Shown here piece by piece: positions 26,485-35,480 of a DNA stretch of 64,000 bases. The stretch is taken from positions 40,261-104,260 of IMG/VR virus record IMGVR_UViG_3300043438_000518; one strand, 5' to 3'. A program made the translations under genes and the position numbers. The notes under the pieces are model-generated. The model did not search any database and was not told the DNA's origin. It saw only the letters and a list, made by a program, of their open reading frames with translations. The DNA comes from a virus. How positions within the stretch are numbered: the first letter of the stretch is position 1; every line of letters starts with the position of its first letter.

Positions 26485-27449
26485 AATTTTATTAATTTAT
26501 CTTTTCCGTGTTCTTTATAAATGTCACTAATGTCCTTACCTAGACTTGCATGATGGTATAATACAGGTATGTCGTACATCTCAGATATTTTCTGTGAGCC
26601 TTCTATACCTGCTCTATCTGCATCAAACCACACATATATGTTATCGAATCTTGCTCTAAGCAATTCATAGGCATTTTCCGATATAGGTGTAGTTTCGCTT
26701 CTTACTGCAACTGCATTAACTCCAATAGAGTGTAAGGTCATAACATCTTTAGTACCTTTAGTAATGACTAGGATACTTCCTTTGTGAGGGAGTTGTGTGT
26801 ATCCTTCTAGCATGCCTCCGAAGAAATTAGTTCTAAACTTTACTCTCTTTTCTGCAAAAGGACGGTATAATTTAAACTTATCTTTCTCTTTGTAGCGATA
26901 GCAAGGATCAAAGTCATTGTTAATGTACCAGATGTTATCAGCTATCCAAGCTTTGTCTACTCTTCTTATGTCAAAAAACTTAAGGATACTTGGAGTTACT
27001 CCGAACTGTGCCCAATACTCTAAGTCTTTTTGTGTAAAACGAGTAAGTTTAACTTTAATAGATGCTGGCTTTACCTCTGCTGGTTTAACTGTTTTAAGAC
27101 TGTCGACTTCTATTTTAAGACCTAACCTGTCTTCTAGGCTAAAGTTCTTAAGTTGGAAGTCAGACTCAATCTTATAGAGAATGTCTGGATACTCGTAACC
27201 AGTTCTCATTTGAGCTATGTCTATACAGTTGTAGTGGATTTTCTCAGTAGCGTAATCTATAAAATAAAGATTACCACCTTGACTCCACTTAAAGAAGCAT
27301 GTTGCATGCTTATCAGATCTGAAAGGATTCTTGTACTTGTTTCTAAAGTTAATCTTTTCTCCGAAGTAAAACTCCATGAGTTGTTCTTGACCTAATAACT
27401 TGTACAAAGTTTGTACGTTAGGTCTAATTTCTATACTTGTCAGATCCAT
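26460..27449 (-). CDS. DnaG-like primase with Toprim domain
   Basis: 329 residues. The N-terminus has a YKNPFRSDKHATCFF segment, the CHC2-type position but without zinc cysteines. The Toprim region begins SILVITKGTKDVMTLHSIG, where the usual catalytic Glu is Lys-Gly, and continues NIYVWFDADRAGIEGSQK with the D-x-D motif. It makes RNA primers for the family A polymerase. Length is short for DnaG, as is usual in crAss-like phages. Transcription may begin inside the upstream terminator at 27480-27487. Confidence 0.85.
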   Translation of the reverse strand: MDLTSIEIRPNVQTLYKLLGQEQLMEFYFGEKINFRNKYKNPFRSDKHATCFFKWSQGGNLYFIDYATEKIHYNCIDIAQMRTGYEYPDILYKIESDFQLKNFSLEDRLGLKIEVDSLKTVKPAEVKPASIKVKLTRFTQKDLEYWAQFGVTPSILKFFDIRRVDKAWIADNIWYINNDFDPCYRYKEKDKFKLYRPFAEKRVKFRTNFFGGMLEGYTQLPHKGSILVITKGTKDVMTLHSIGVNAVAVRSETTPISENAYELLRARFDNIYVWFDADRAGIEGSQKISEMYDIPVLYHHASLGKDISDIYKEHGKDKLIKLCQELKIL

Positions 27450-27468
27450 AAGAAAGGTTTTTAAAAGA

Positions 27469-27496
27469 AAAAGGGGCTACAAATGTAACCCCTTTT
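27469..27496 (-). terminator. terminator with an embedded promoter element
   Basis: On the minus strand AAAAGGGGTTACA and TGTAGCCCCTTTT form a 13-bp stem (one G-U pair that exists only on this strand) around a 2-base loop, then a T-run. It ends the unit of the gene at 27523-28362. The minus-strand element TACATTTG (27487-27480) lies across the loop and fits TAnnTTTG, so RNA started there would lack the 5' arm and escape the terminator before the primase ATG at 27449. Confidence 0.7.
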
Positions 27497-27522
27497 CTTA
27501 AAAATGAAACAGTTAGTTAAAA

Positions 27523-28362
27523 TTAAAACAAGCTATCTACGTCATCACTAACAGGAGCAGTAGCTACATCGCTTTTTTCCCATGACATCATATCACTAGC
27601 AAAAGGACTTTCTACTTCGTTAGCAGCAGGTGCATTGTTTTCGGTGTATTCTTTGAAGTCAAAGTTTCCGTAGAAACTCTTAAATCCATACTCACCAGTA
27701 ACTTGTTTAGCTACGTAATCAGTGATTTTACTGTTTACGTTTACAAATACTTTAGTACATACATCTTGGTACTTGTCGTCTTTGATTCCTAAGAGAACTT
27801 TAACACCCATGTTGGCTTTGTTAAAGTGTGCAAAGAAATCTACCAACTCATTACCTTTACCTTTTGCAATAGAATTCCAAGAATCCAATACAAATGGCTT
27901 CTCTTTAGGAGAGATATTACCATAAGCCTTCAATAAAGAGTATACAGTTTCTTCACCACCTTTAGCTTCACGAACACTCTTAAGGTCCATTCTACGAGAA
28001 GGATCCAAAGATGCTTGTGCTTCACTCAAAGCAGCCAAGTTCTCAGCCCAAGAAGTTCTAGTAAAGTTGTCAATGAATTGTTTCTTACCTGCTTGAGAGG
28101 TACGAGTATCATTGTTTACCCACAAAGAAAACTTACCACGTAAGTCTGTTTTAAAATCAGGATGGTTTACATACCAGAAGTCTAAACGCATTCCGTTTTC
28201 ACCGTCATAGTTAGGCTCTTTTACTTTGTCTTCGTCAATACCTAGTAAAGCAGCAAGTGCTTTACTGTTAGGGTTAACAGCTACAATTTGAATAGGAGCA
28301 AATCCTGTGTACATCTTTTTGCCTGATGAAGGCTCTCTGGTTTCTAATTCGTCAAATTTCAT
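27523..28362 (-). CDS. putative single-stranded DNA-binding protein
   Basis: 279 residues. The N-terminal half has an OB-like strand pattern (TGFAPIQIVAVNPNS, LRGKFSLWVNND, GKKQFIDNF). The tail is low-complexity and acidic, ending SDDVDSLF, the acidic/aromatic tip by which SSB and T7 gp2.5-type proteins contact their polymerase and helicase. Position between the primase and the AAA ATPase agrees. It has its own terminator and a long A-rich leader, suggesting high expression. The OB fold is inferred and not proven. Confidence 0.62.
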   Translation of the reverse strand: MKFDELETREPSSGKKMYTGFAPIQIVAVNPNSKALAALLGIDEDKVKEPNYDGENGMRLDFWYVNHPDFKTDLRGKFSLWVNNDTRTSQAGKKQFIDNFTRTSWAENLAALSEAQASLDPSRRMDLKSVREAKGGEETVYSLLKAYGNISPKEKPFVLDSWNSIAKGKGNELVDFFAHFNKANMGVKVLLGIKDDKYQDVCTKVFVNVNSKITDYVAKQVTGEYGFKSFYGNFDFKEYTENNAPAANEVESPFASDMMSWEKSDVATAPVSDDVDSLF

Positions 28363-28381
28363 AATAATTTTTTTTTGTTTT

Positions 28382-29074
28382 TTATTTTGTTTTGGTTACT
28401 TCTTCTGTGTAATAGGAGTCAATAGACTGACATACTAAGTTAAGGTCATTAGGGATTAAAGTTTCTGAGAACATATCCATTGGGCTCTTAGCAGGATAGT
28501 TGCGGAAACGGTTAGTCACAAAATGATAAGTTGCATTCTCGTCTTTATCTTCACCTACGTGAGTATAAAGTGCGATTGTAAACAATCCTTCGAGAACAAT
28601 CTGGTTGTCTAACGCTTTACCGATAGTCTTAATCTTCTGACCTACGATATGTCCATCATCCTCAATTGTTTCGCTGTGAGTGATGTAGAATACTTTAAGG
28701 TCATTACGAAGCTTACGAGCAGTAGTAAGCATGTTAGTTACGTCTTTAGCCAAGTTAACAAACTTACCAAAGCCTACTTCGTTAGCTTTCTTCATCATAA
28801 GAAATGACATAGAGTAGATAGCATCATCCATTACGATAGTCTTAATGTGTAATGCTTTCTCGCTAATCTGTTGTAACAAGGTAGTGATTTGGTTGATGTC
28901 GTCTACTTCCATGTAATTCTTAGATTCTAGGTTGTAGAGTTTCTCAGCTCCTTTGAAAGGCAATTCTTTCCGTGCTACGTTAATAATAAAGGTTTCTTTT
29001 GGGTCTAGAGTCCTGATAGAGGTAGATTTACCTGTACCTGAAGGACCTACAATTGCGATTAGTTTTGATGACAT
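28382..29074 (-). CDS. RecA-fold AAA ATPase (AAA_24, Sak4-like)
   Basis: 230 residues. Walker A GPSGTGKSTS near residue 10 and Walker B IKTIVMDDAIY near 80 define a small RecA-type ATPase; TARKLRNDLKVFYITHSE is the following sensor strand. The family includes phage Sak4 single-strand annealing recombinases, which cooperate with an SSB and a 5' exonuclease, both present here (27523-28362, 18831-19799). It could instead be a loader of the replication machinery. It lies 19 bases downstream in a run with helicase genes. Confidence 0.8.
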   Translation of the reverse strand: MSSKLIAIVGPSGTGKSTSIRTLDPKETFIINVARKELPFKGAEKLYNLESKNYMEVDDINQITTLLQQISEKALHIKTIVMDDAIYSMSFLMMKKANEVGFGKFVNLAKDVTNMLTTARKLRNDLKVFYITHSETIEDDGHIVGQKIKTIGKALDNQIVLEGLFTIALYTHVGEDKDENATYHFVTNRFRNYPAKSPMDMFSETLIPNDLNLVCQSIDSYYTEEVTKTK

Positions 29075-29079
29075 ATTTT

Positions 29080-29403
29080 TTATTTTACTTTGTTTTCTTC
29101 TATGTTGTCTACAATATCACCTAGTGTATCCCAACCAAAGTTGGCTACAAAGTGTACTGCTGCGTGGAAACAATTCATAATACTTTTCTCAGGGTTTTCT
29201 AACAGTTCTTCTCTCATAGCTTCGTTGTTAAAAAGCTCTTCTGACATCCATACAATGTATTCGTTTTCTTGTTCTTCTGTCCAGGTATGTTTATCATACC
29301 ATTCATCTTCTTGAAAGTCTATAGTGTTGTAATCTACGTTGATTACTTCACACATCTTCCGTATGAGTTGTACTAAATAAGGGTTCTTTTCTTCTTCGAT
29401 CAT
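29080..29403 (-). CDS. acidic hypothetical protein
   Basis: 107 residues, strongly acidic and helical, rich in Trp and Glu (EWYDKHTWTEEQENEYIVW). No family recognised. It sits between the AAA ATPase and the helicase gene with gaps of 5 and 2 bases, so it is part of the replication operon and may be a small adaptor. Confidence 0.62.
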   Translation of the reverse strand: MIEEEKNPYLVQLIRKMCEVINVDYNTIDFQEDEWYDKHTWTEEQENEYIVWMSEELFNNEAMREELLENPEKSIMNCFHAAVHFVANFGWDTLGDIVDNIEENKVK

Positions 29404-29405
29404 TT

Positions 29406-30521
29406 TTAATGTTTTGCTTTTCTTAAAAAATTCTCATAGTGATTAGCTGTAGGGCTATTCATCTCTTGGGGTCTAGGTAACTCTTCAAATTCTCCGTTAG
29501 CTCCATTAAAGTATAGACCGATGCTTGAGTTTTCTAAGCCAAAGTATCTATCTTTTAGGAATTTAAGGGATCTGTAGTGGTTACCGAGTAATGATACATC
29601 ATAGCCATTGTGTGTGCCTATGTTGTATCTAGCAGGACTAAACAAACCTATTACTACTTCGTAGTCTTGGTGTACACCCTTATTGATGTGAAGCTCCTCC
29701 ATTGAGGGTTCTAGCTTCTCTTCCATAAGTTGACCTTTGTAAGTGTAAGTTTGCTTTTCTGAAGCTGGTGTTTGTTGGTGGACGATTACATTAACCATCT
29801 TAAAACGCTTAGAAAATATATCAAGAACATAATCCTTAATCATAAAGTCAAACGTTTGATAAGACGATAACTTCATCTTAGTGTCAGGAGCTAGCTCATT
29901 AGATAAAAGACTAATATGATCTAATACAAAGAACACCCACAAGTCATCTGACTTATAAGTATAACCTGTTATTATACGCTTACCTTCTTCTATTTCTTTG
30001 TAGGTGTATTCTCCTATCTCAGGATTTTCGAAGTACGCTTTTACGTACTTAGCCATACCTGTGGGATTTCTGATATAGTCAACTACCTCTACTGATCTTT
30101 CTAGTGTGTTAATGAACTTCTCTCCTTGCTTTACCTTTTCTAATAGTTCGCTACTTAAAGTATAATTACCTACTGATTTAAGTTGAGATACACTGATTGT
30201 AATACGGTGTTTCTCATACATATACATAGATAGAAATGATAACCAAAAGTCTGTAGCACTTTCCTCTAAGGCAAAATAGAAGATTTTAGGAACTATGTTT
30301 GTGTTCTGTGTCTTCTTCATGATGTTAAGAATAGTCATGTATTTAGCAAACTTTGACTTACCTACACCTGAAGCAGCAGTTAAACAAGTAATAGAACCTT
30401 TAGTAAATCCTCCATAATGTTCTGATAAACGAGGAAATGGAGGAGGGATAGCTGTTAAGCCACCTGTCTCTTTAATAATCTTGTTACCCTCAATCTGACT
30501 TATTAACTTTTCAAAGTTCAT
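29406..30521 (-). CDS. replicative DNA helicase, DnaB-type RecA core
   Basis: 371 residues. Walker A SITCLTAASGVGKSKFAK near residue 44, a conserved Glu in FYFALEESATDFW, Walker B LWVFFVLDHISLL near 195, and a sensor His in NVIVHQQTP give a hexameric helicase core. There is no N-terminal primase-interaction domain of full-length DnaB, as usual in small phage helicases. It unwinds the fork with the primase at 26460. The adjacent upstream gene ends 2 bases before its start. Confidence 0.85.
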   Translation of the reverse strand: MNFEKLISQIEGNKIIKETGGLTAIPPPFPRLSEHYGGFTKGSITCLTAASGVGKSKFAKYMTILNIMKKTQNTNIVPKIFYFALEESATDFWLSFLSMYMYEKHRITISVSQLKSVGNYTLSSELLEKVKQGEKFINTLERSVEVVDYIRNPTGMAKYVKAYFENPEIGEYTYKEIEEGKRIITGYTYKSDDLWVFFVLDHISLLSNELAPDTKMKLSSYQTFDFMIKDYVLDIFSKRFKMVNVIVHQQTPASEKQTYTYKGQLMEEKLEPSMEELHINKGVHQDYEVVIGLFSPARYNIGTHNGYDVSLLGNHYRSLKFLKDRYFGLENSSIGLYFNGANGEFEELPRPQEMNSPTANHYENFLRKAKH

Positions 30522-30523
30522 AA

Positions 30524-31072
30524 TTAGAGGATTTGATGACTATTGTAAGCAGGTCCTGTACCATTTTTGAGTTCTTCACACCACTTAGCTAAGTCGCTTT
30601 GATCTACTCCGTCTACTTTCTTAAAGATAAAGTAACCACATTCTCTGATGAATTTAATACTTCCTTGCTGCTTAAGCGTACTAATATACAGATCGGTGGC
30701 TTGTGAGATCTCTTCGAGAGTGTAATCATACTCAGATAAAAACTTAATCAACCTTTTAACTACACTAGACTTATCAGTTGTTTTACCTGATACTCCTAGA
30801 TTCTTAGCACTGAACTTAGAAATAAAATCAGCTAACCATGTAGGAGGGATACTTAAGTCTCTGTTAGGAGCAGTGTTTATGTGTGTAGTCTTTAATTTCT
30901 CAAGAGCAGATAACTCACCAACAGACTCAGTTACATCAAGATCTTGTAGTGCTTTAGGAGTCCAACTGTAAGTTGTTCCATTAAACAGAAGTTTCTCTTC
31001 GTAAATCCATCTGTCTATCATCTTTTCCTGTTTGGCTAGTGCCCATAGTACTTCGTAGAATGTCTTTTTCAT
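30524..31072 (-). CDS. helical protein beside helicase, possible loader
   Basis: 182 residues, helical throughout, with a C-terminal segment KFIRECGYFIFKKVDG and DQSDLAKWCEELKNG. I do not recognise the family. Its place directly before the helicase gene is where phage helicase loaders are often found, so this is a context guess. It overlaps the next upstream gene by 92 bases in another frame; a Met at residue 18 (31021) would shorten the overlap. Confidence 0.55.
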   Translation of the reverse strand: MKKTFYEVLWALAKQEKMIDRWIYEEKLLFNGTTYSWTPKALQDLDVTESVGELSALEKLKTTHINTAPNRDLSIPPTWLADFISKFSAKNLGVSGKTTDKSSVVKRLIKFLSEYDYTLEEISQATDLYISTLKQQGSIKFIRECGYFIFKKVDGVDQSDLAKWCEELKNGTGPAYNSHQIL

Positions 31073-31262
31073 CTGTTTCTTTTATTAAATTAAAGTTTAC
31101 ACCTGCAAATATTTCCTTCGAATTAATCTTAGGCGGGTCTACAAAGATAAGCGAATCTTCCTCTTTTTCCAAGTCAATTTGGTCTTCCAACCACATTTTT
31201 TTCATAAAAAGAAAGCCTGGATGTGACTCCAGGCTATCTCCATAGTGTTCTATTTCTGTCAT
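30981..31262 (-). CDS. hypothetical protein overlapping its neighbour
   Basis: 93 residues with an acidic middle (EDQIDLEKEEDSLIFVD). The start follows the peptidase gene stop directly (31263), and the last 92 bases are shared with the next gene in another frame. The dual-coding overlap is long for this genome, so one of the two starts may be misplaced. Function unknown. Confidence 0.5.
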   Translation of the reverse strand: MTEIEHYGDSLESHPGFLFMKKMWLEDQIDLEKEEDSLIFVDPPKINSKEIFAGVNFNLIKETDEKDILRSTMGTSQTGKDDRQMDLRRETSV

Positions 31263-32711
31263 TTACATGTCTGCTATTTCTTGGAAATCAATTTTTCTTT
31301 CCACACACTCTTTAATCTTAGATTCTACGTAATCTTGGTCTTCTGCAACTACGTTAAATACGCTTTCACAAGCATGACAACAAGTGTGTAGTAAAAGATC
31401 GTTAGTAATTACTAAGCCACTTTCATCATAACAATGAGGGCAGATGTCATCCATAATCATTTCATCCAGCAAATCCTGACTTATTTCTTTAATTGTAGGG
31501 AAGAAAACAGAATAAGACTTAAGTTCCTCTCTGATTTTTGGATCTGTGTATTCAGGATAGCATTCCATAATCCACTCATTGTACGTTTCATACTCTTTGT
31601 CTTTTTCTAGTTCTGCTTCATCTATCATTTCAGAAGGCATTTCTCTGCTCCAATAAGTGGATTGTTTACCTACTTTAGATCCAGTAGAAGCTGATGGCTC
31701 AAAAGGATCTATAATTTTAGGTTTAGATTCTACCCAATCTCCAGCTACTGCATCATAGTACCAATCATTGTCATCAGCATCAAACATATGAATTTGACGA
31801 CCACCATAACCAAGAGGAATAGATGTAGATTTAACTTTAGATCCTCCGTATGGAAGTTCTGACCTAGAGTATATAGGAAATGTAAGAGGAATGTTCCTTT
31901 CAGCAAGCATAGTAAGCATTTCATAAGCAAAGCTAAAAGCGTTGATAAGAAGACCTACACTAGCTATCTCGGTATCTGAGTGCTCGTTAAAGTAACCACA
32001 TGATAAGTTATGTGAAGAAACTTTAAGTCCTCTTTTACGTAGACCACCGACATCAGTTGCTGTACCTGAGTTAAGAGTGTAACCATACTTCTCCATCAAA
32101 GGTTGGATTAGTTCATAATGATCGTGACTAAAAGTCTGAACTCCATTAGTAAACTTAATAAAGTCATTAGTGTAAGACCTACGATCCAGCTGAGTAACTA
32201 CTAGTGAGTTGTCAAAGAAAGACATATCACAGCAATTAGTACCTACAATTCCTCGTTCCTCGCCATAAGGTAAGAAAACCTTACATACAGGCATCATCTT
32301 AAGCATTTGGATAGCAAAGCATACACCTACTGAATCATCGAGACCTAAGCCACATTGTTCACCTGTTGCATCATCAAAGCCAAAAATCCACTGATCTGTT
32401 TTAAAGATACGCATACCTACATGGTAATCTTGAGCTGTGTCATAATGACCTACAATAGTAGGGTAGAACTCAGCTTCTCCTTTAGTGCAATAGATATTCC
32501 CTCCCTTTTCTACTACTGTTACACCTTCTATCTTAGAAATCAATTCTACAAGCCAATCTTTCTTTAGTCTTTCCATTTCTGGTTGATAAGTAGGGCTTTG
32601 TTGATACATGATATCAAACAATAGATCAAAATCTACGGGGAAATCTCCTTTAATAGTGTGGTCTATACTTTCTAGTCGGTTAACGTAACTGCTAACATAA
32701 GATTTTGTCAT
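31263..32711 (-). CDS. M28/M20-type zinc peptidase with C-terminal zinc ribbon
   Basis: 482 residues. Co-catalytic zinc peptidase motifs in order: IVGHYDTAQ (H-x-D), GLGLDDSVGVCFAIQ (bridging Asp), LPYGEERGIVG (Glu-Glu), VVTQLDRR (Asp), and FNEHSDTEIAS (final His). After a Pro/Ser-rich linker a C-terminal zinc ribbon follows, DICPHCYDESG ... TCCHACESVF. Aminopeptidases of this clan remove N-terminal residues or split dipeptides. A cytosolic peptidase in a phage replication operon is unusual; the ribbon could target it to nucleic acid or a protein partner (inference). No signal peptide. Confidence 0.7.
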   Translation of the reverse strand: MTKSYVSSYVNRLESIDHTIKGDFPVDFDLLFDIMYQQSPTYQPEMERLKKDWLVELISKIEGVTVVEKGGNIYCTKGEAEFYPTIVGHYDTAQDYHVGMRIFKTDQWIFGFDDATGEQCGLGLDDSVGVCFAIQMLKMMPVCKVFLPYGEERGIVGTNCCDMSFFDNSLVVTQLDRRSYTNDFIKFTNGVQTFSHDHYELIQPLMEKYGYTLNSGTATDVGGLRKRGLKVSSHNLSCGYFNEHSDTEIASVGLLINAFSFAYEMLTMLAERNIPLTFPIYSRSELPYGGSKVKSTSIPLGYGGRQIHMFDADDNDWYYDAVAGDWVESKPKIIDPFEPSASTGSKVGKQSTYWSREMPSEMIDEAELEKDKEYETYNEWIMECYPEYTDPKIREELKSYSVFFPTIKEISQDLLDEMIMDDICPHCYDESGLVITNDLLLHTCCHACESVFNVVAEDQDYVESKIKECVERKIDFQEIADM

Positions 32712-32735
32712 TTTTGTTTTGTTTTAGTTTGTTTT

Positions 32736-34841
32736 TTAAATAAGGAATTGTTGTTCATCTTGTAGATCTTCCTCCATTTCTTCTGGTTCTAATTCTACTT
32801 CTTCTTCGACTGTTTCGTTAATCTGTGCTAGTGATGAAGATACTGAAGATACTGAAGATAATGAAGATCCATGTATATTTATACCTGAACCAGTAGAATT
32901 AAGATAAGTTAAAACTGGAATATGATTATATGTACCAGTTGTTCCAGAACTACTTGTAATGAATGTATAACTAGTTTCTGTTTGAGCAATTGTTTCTCCT
33001 AGAGCACGTGCTTGTGCTATCATTCTTATAGTTTCTTCTTGTGCTCTTCTGTCAGCTTCCTGAGAGTCGTAAGCGTCTTCAGGGATATTTGGATCGTTCT
33101 TGTGATAGAAACCATTTCCGTCAGTAAAGTAAAAGTCTTCATCTAGAATAAAGTATCCGAAACCATTTTCATACTCTCTGAGTTGTTCGTCATTTATATG
33201 AGCATACTCTCCATTATTTAGTCTAAGAGATCTACATGTAAGAATCGTTTCTACATTATAGGTTTCTACTGTGTCATCTTCTATAGTAACATAAGAATCG
33301 TCTGCTTCACAATAAATATAACAACTACTGCAAGCATAAGAATCTGAATGATCACCTGCAGTAATATAAGTTGAGTCGTCTTCGTTTATCTCATCTCCAC
33401 AGATGCAACATTCTAGTCTTTCACTAGAGTTGTAGCGACTAAAACAACCTCCAGTAGATCTAAACTGCCAATATTCATCCCTAAGATGTTGGTTTGTCAG
33501 AAGCATTCTATGAGGGTCGTAGTTACAAAGAGTGTCTACATAAGGAAACTGATTAATACCTGTTAAGTCAATGTTTAAGGAGAAATTCCTATTTGATTGA
33601 AATAAAGTTTCATAACCAGCTCCTATTAGTGTGTTCTTAAGCAAGTTATGAGTCTCGTCATTTGAATAATAGATACGGTCAAACATAAACTTACCTTCGA
33701 TATTCCACATAATAGAACGAGCAGCAATCTTATTTGATCTTTTAAGTACAGCCATCTTTACTTTCTCTGGGTACTTAGTGTAGATTTGAAAATAATTCCT
33801 ACAGTTTTGGTAACGCATACAAGAATTACCTAAGGTACCTGAGTGTTGATAGTAATTATTTTCGTGATAAGCGTCTTTAATATCTTCTCCCTCGATAATC
33901 TGAAAGTCATACAAAGGATTGGAAACAGTAATCAAAGAGGCATATGCTTCTGCAAATGCAGTAACCTCTCTATCTGAATACTTGTCTGCAAATAACCTAC
34001 GTACAATCTTACCTATGGAAGTGTGATAACGCTTCTTAAAGTTCCATACTTCTTTAACAGTCATTGAAGTGTTCTCAAATTCTACTGCTAAGAGTCTTTC
34101 CCAGTTATTTGAATTTAAAATAACACCATTAGTAGTTAACGTAAACGCATCTGCTCCTCTAGTTCTTGAGTTTTGAATACGTAATGTTCCTGCTTCGTGT
34201 GAAAGATAAGTCTGTTTAAAACTAAAAGAATAAGTTTTAGTTGGAGAATCGTCCCAGAATTCTTGAATAAAGTATACGTCAGCGTCTTCTGTACGTTCAA
34301 TAGGATAAAATCTATCGCCTAGATGTCTTGCAGTCAACTTTAAGGTAAATACCATCATCATATCTTGTGCTGTAGAATCATCTGGAGTCTGTTCTCTGCT
34401 TCTACGTCTACTTCTCTGTACATAGAATTTAGCAACAGTTCCAGGACGAATCATCTCCATTGTAGTTTCTTGTCCTGCAAGTCTTTCTTCACGGTCTTTA
34501 TCTAGATAAGAAATCTTAGTATAGTCCGCTTGAGATAAACCTAGATAGTTACAATACTTACCTTCTAAAGGAACATACTTAAGGTTTAGAATGTCTTCAG
34601 CTACTGCTTTTGCTTGTTCGCTACAGTTACTAGCAATTAATCTAGTTAAGCGAGTCTTTAGGTCTTTGTGTAATACAAATTTGTCTCTTGCTATCCTTAC
34701 TCGTCTTTTAGGTAAGCTACCAAGTGAGTGAGCAGATACTTGTAAGGTATTTGCTGTTTCCATAAACTCCATTGAAAATGGATCATCGGGGATTAGAGCT
34801 GCAATTAGCTCCTGTGGTTCTTGTGGTTGTGAATTAGGCAT
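32736..34841 (-). CDS. large zinc-finger protein of unknown function
   Basis: 701 residues. The N-terminal part contains a basic VQRSRRRSREQ loop. Near 340-400 is a conserved-looking block SGTLGNSCMRYQN with IYTKYPEKVKMAVLKR and IAARSIMWNIEGK; similar blocks occur in large phage proteins without known function. Around residues 475-520 a Cys-rich finger (ECCICGDEINEDD ... SDSYACSSCYIYCEAD) looks RING/LIM-like. The C-terminus is low-complexity Ser/Thr-rich then strongly acidic (EEEVELEPEEMEEDLQDE). The Cys at CMRY next to a Gly-Asn could be catalytic, but this is only a suggestion. It is preceded by a terminator at 34869. Confidence 0.65.
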   Translation of the reverse strand: MPNSQPQEPQELIAALIPDDPFSMEFMETANTLQVSAHSLGSLPKRRVRIARDKFVLHKDLKTRLTRLIASNCSEQAKAVAEDILNLKYVPLEGKYCNYLGLSQADYTKISYLDKDREERLAGQETTMEMIRPGTVAKFYVQRSRRRSREQTPDDSTAQDMMMVFTLKLTARHLGDRFYPIERTEDADVYFIQEFWDDSPTKTYSFSFKQTYLSHEAGTLRIQNSRTRGADAFTLTTNGVILNSNNWERLLAVEFENTSMTVKEVWNFKKRYHTSIGKIVRRLFADKYSDREVTAFAEAYASLITVSNPLYDFQIIEGEDIKDAYHENNYYQHSGTLGNSCMRYQNCRNYFQIYTKYPEKVKMAVLKRSNKIAARSIMWNIEGKFMFDRIYYSNDETHNLLKNTLIGAGYETLFQSNRNFSLNIDLTGINQFPYVDTLCNYDPHRMLLTNQHLRDEYWQFRSTGGCFSRYNSSERLECCICGDEINEDDSTYITAGDHSDSYACSSCYIYCEADDSYVTIEDDTVETYNVETILTCRSLRLNNGEYAHINDEQLREYENGFGYFILDEDFYFTDGNGFYHKNDPNIPEDAYDSQEADRRAQEETIRMIAQARALGETIAQTETSYTFITSSSGTTGTYNHIPVLTYLNSTGSGINIHGSSLSSVSSVSSSLAQINETVEEEVELEPEEMEEDLQDEQQFLI

Positions 34842-34868
34842 ATTTTAGTTGGTTTAGTTTAAAACAAA

Positions 34869-34890
34869 AAAGCACCCCTAGAGGTGCTTT
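34869..34890 (-). terminator. rho-independent terminator
   Basis: AAAGCACC (34869-34876) and GGTGCTTT (34883-34890), a perfect 8-bp stem with 6-base loop; on the minus strand a T-run follows. It ends the unit that finishes at 34911. Confidence 0.85.
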
Positions 34891-34910
34891 CATTAAATTT
34901 TCTTCTTAAT

Positions 34911-35108
34911 TTAAAGTTGTTCTGGTGTTTTTTCGCTGTCTTTTTTGTAACGATGAGCTAGCAGTAAGTTTTTTTCTCCTAAAGCTTTTTTAAATTCTCT
35001 GTCTCTTTCTTTCTCTGAGTAGAACTTGTAGTCTTCGTTCTTTTTCATTGTCTTTACAATCAGATGGAATTCTATGACTGTACCTTCTTCGCTTAACGTA
35101 TACTCCAT
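34911..35108 (-). CDS. small charged hypothetical protein
   Basis: 65 residues; an N-terminal beta strand (TVIEFHLIVKT) is followed by a very charged helix (EKERDREFKKALGEK). Its start overlaps the stop of the preceding micro-gene as TAATG. No function recognised. Confidence 0.6.
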   Translation of the reverse strand: MEYTLSEEGTVIEFHLIVKTMKKNEDYKFYSEKERDREFKKALGEKNLLLAHRYKKDSEKTPEQL

Positions 35109-35257
35109 TATTCAAAGATAGCACATAAATCTACTACAATCCCTATTAACAGGGAGAATACGGAGACAAAGAGAAGAGAGAATGCGAAGAACTCGTTACT
35201 ACTCATACAGTTAGTGTTCTTAAGCTTTCTTCCAATATTTTTACATGCTTTTCTCAT
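35108..35257 (-). CDS. 49-residue single-span membrane protein
   Basis: A short frame starting MRKACKNIGRKLKNTNC, followed by a hydrophobic span (FFAFSLLFVSVFSLLIGIVV) and ending CAIFE. The basic N-terminus predicts N-in topology. A second Met at 35206 would give 32 residues. Its stop overlaps the next start (TAATG) and its start lies within the 3' end of the preceding gene, so all three are coupled. Confidence 0.5.
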   Translation of the reverse strand: MRKACKNIGRKLKNTNCMSSNEFFAFSLLFVSVFSLLIGIVVDLCAIFE

Positions 35258-35462
35258 TGATGTGCTGTTTTACTTCTTTCCAAAATAAAACTGCATTATG
35301 TACAGTTTTGTTGTTTAGATAATTATCCATGTCTCTGTACTCAGCAATGATCTTATCTAGGGTATAATTAGCAATCTGCTTAAATCGGTAGTGGTCCATT
35401 TGAAAACCTAAAGTCTTCTTGATTTCCACTTCCATAGCTTCTGCCTGTTGTTTGGGACTCAT
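35241..35462 (-). CDS. small helical hypothetical protein
   Basis: 73 residues, helical, with FQMDHYRFKQIANYTLDKII. It is directly preceded by TATATTTG and only four bases separate that element from the ATG, so its transcript is probably leaderless. No family recognised. Confidence 0.62.
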   Translation of the reverse strand: MSPKQQAEAMEVEIKKTLGFQMDHYRFKQIANYTLDKIIAEYRDMDNYLNNKTVHNAVLFWKEVKQHINEKSM

Positions 35463-35466
35463 GTTA

Positions 35467-35474
35467 CAAATATA
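35467..35474 (-). promoter_or_regulatory. promoter -7 element immediately before a start codon
   Basis: TATATTTG on the minus strand, then TAAC and the ATG at 35462. It matches the elements at 24068 and 47037 base for base. A -33 TTG is not evident. Confidence 0.55.
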
Positions 35475-35480
35475 AGTTAG

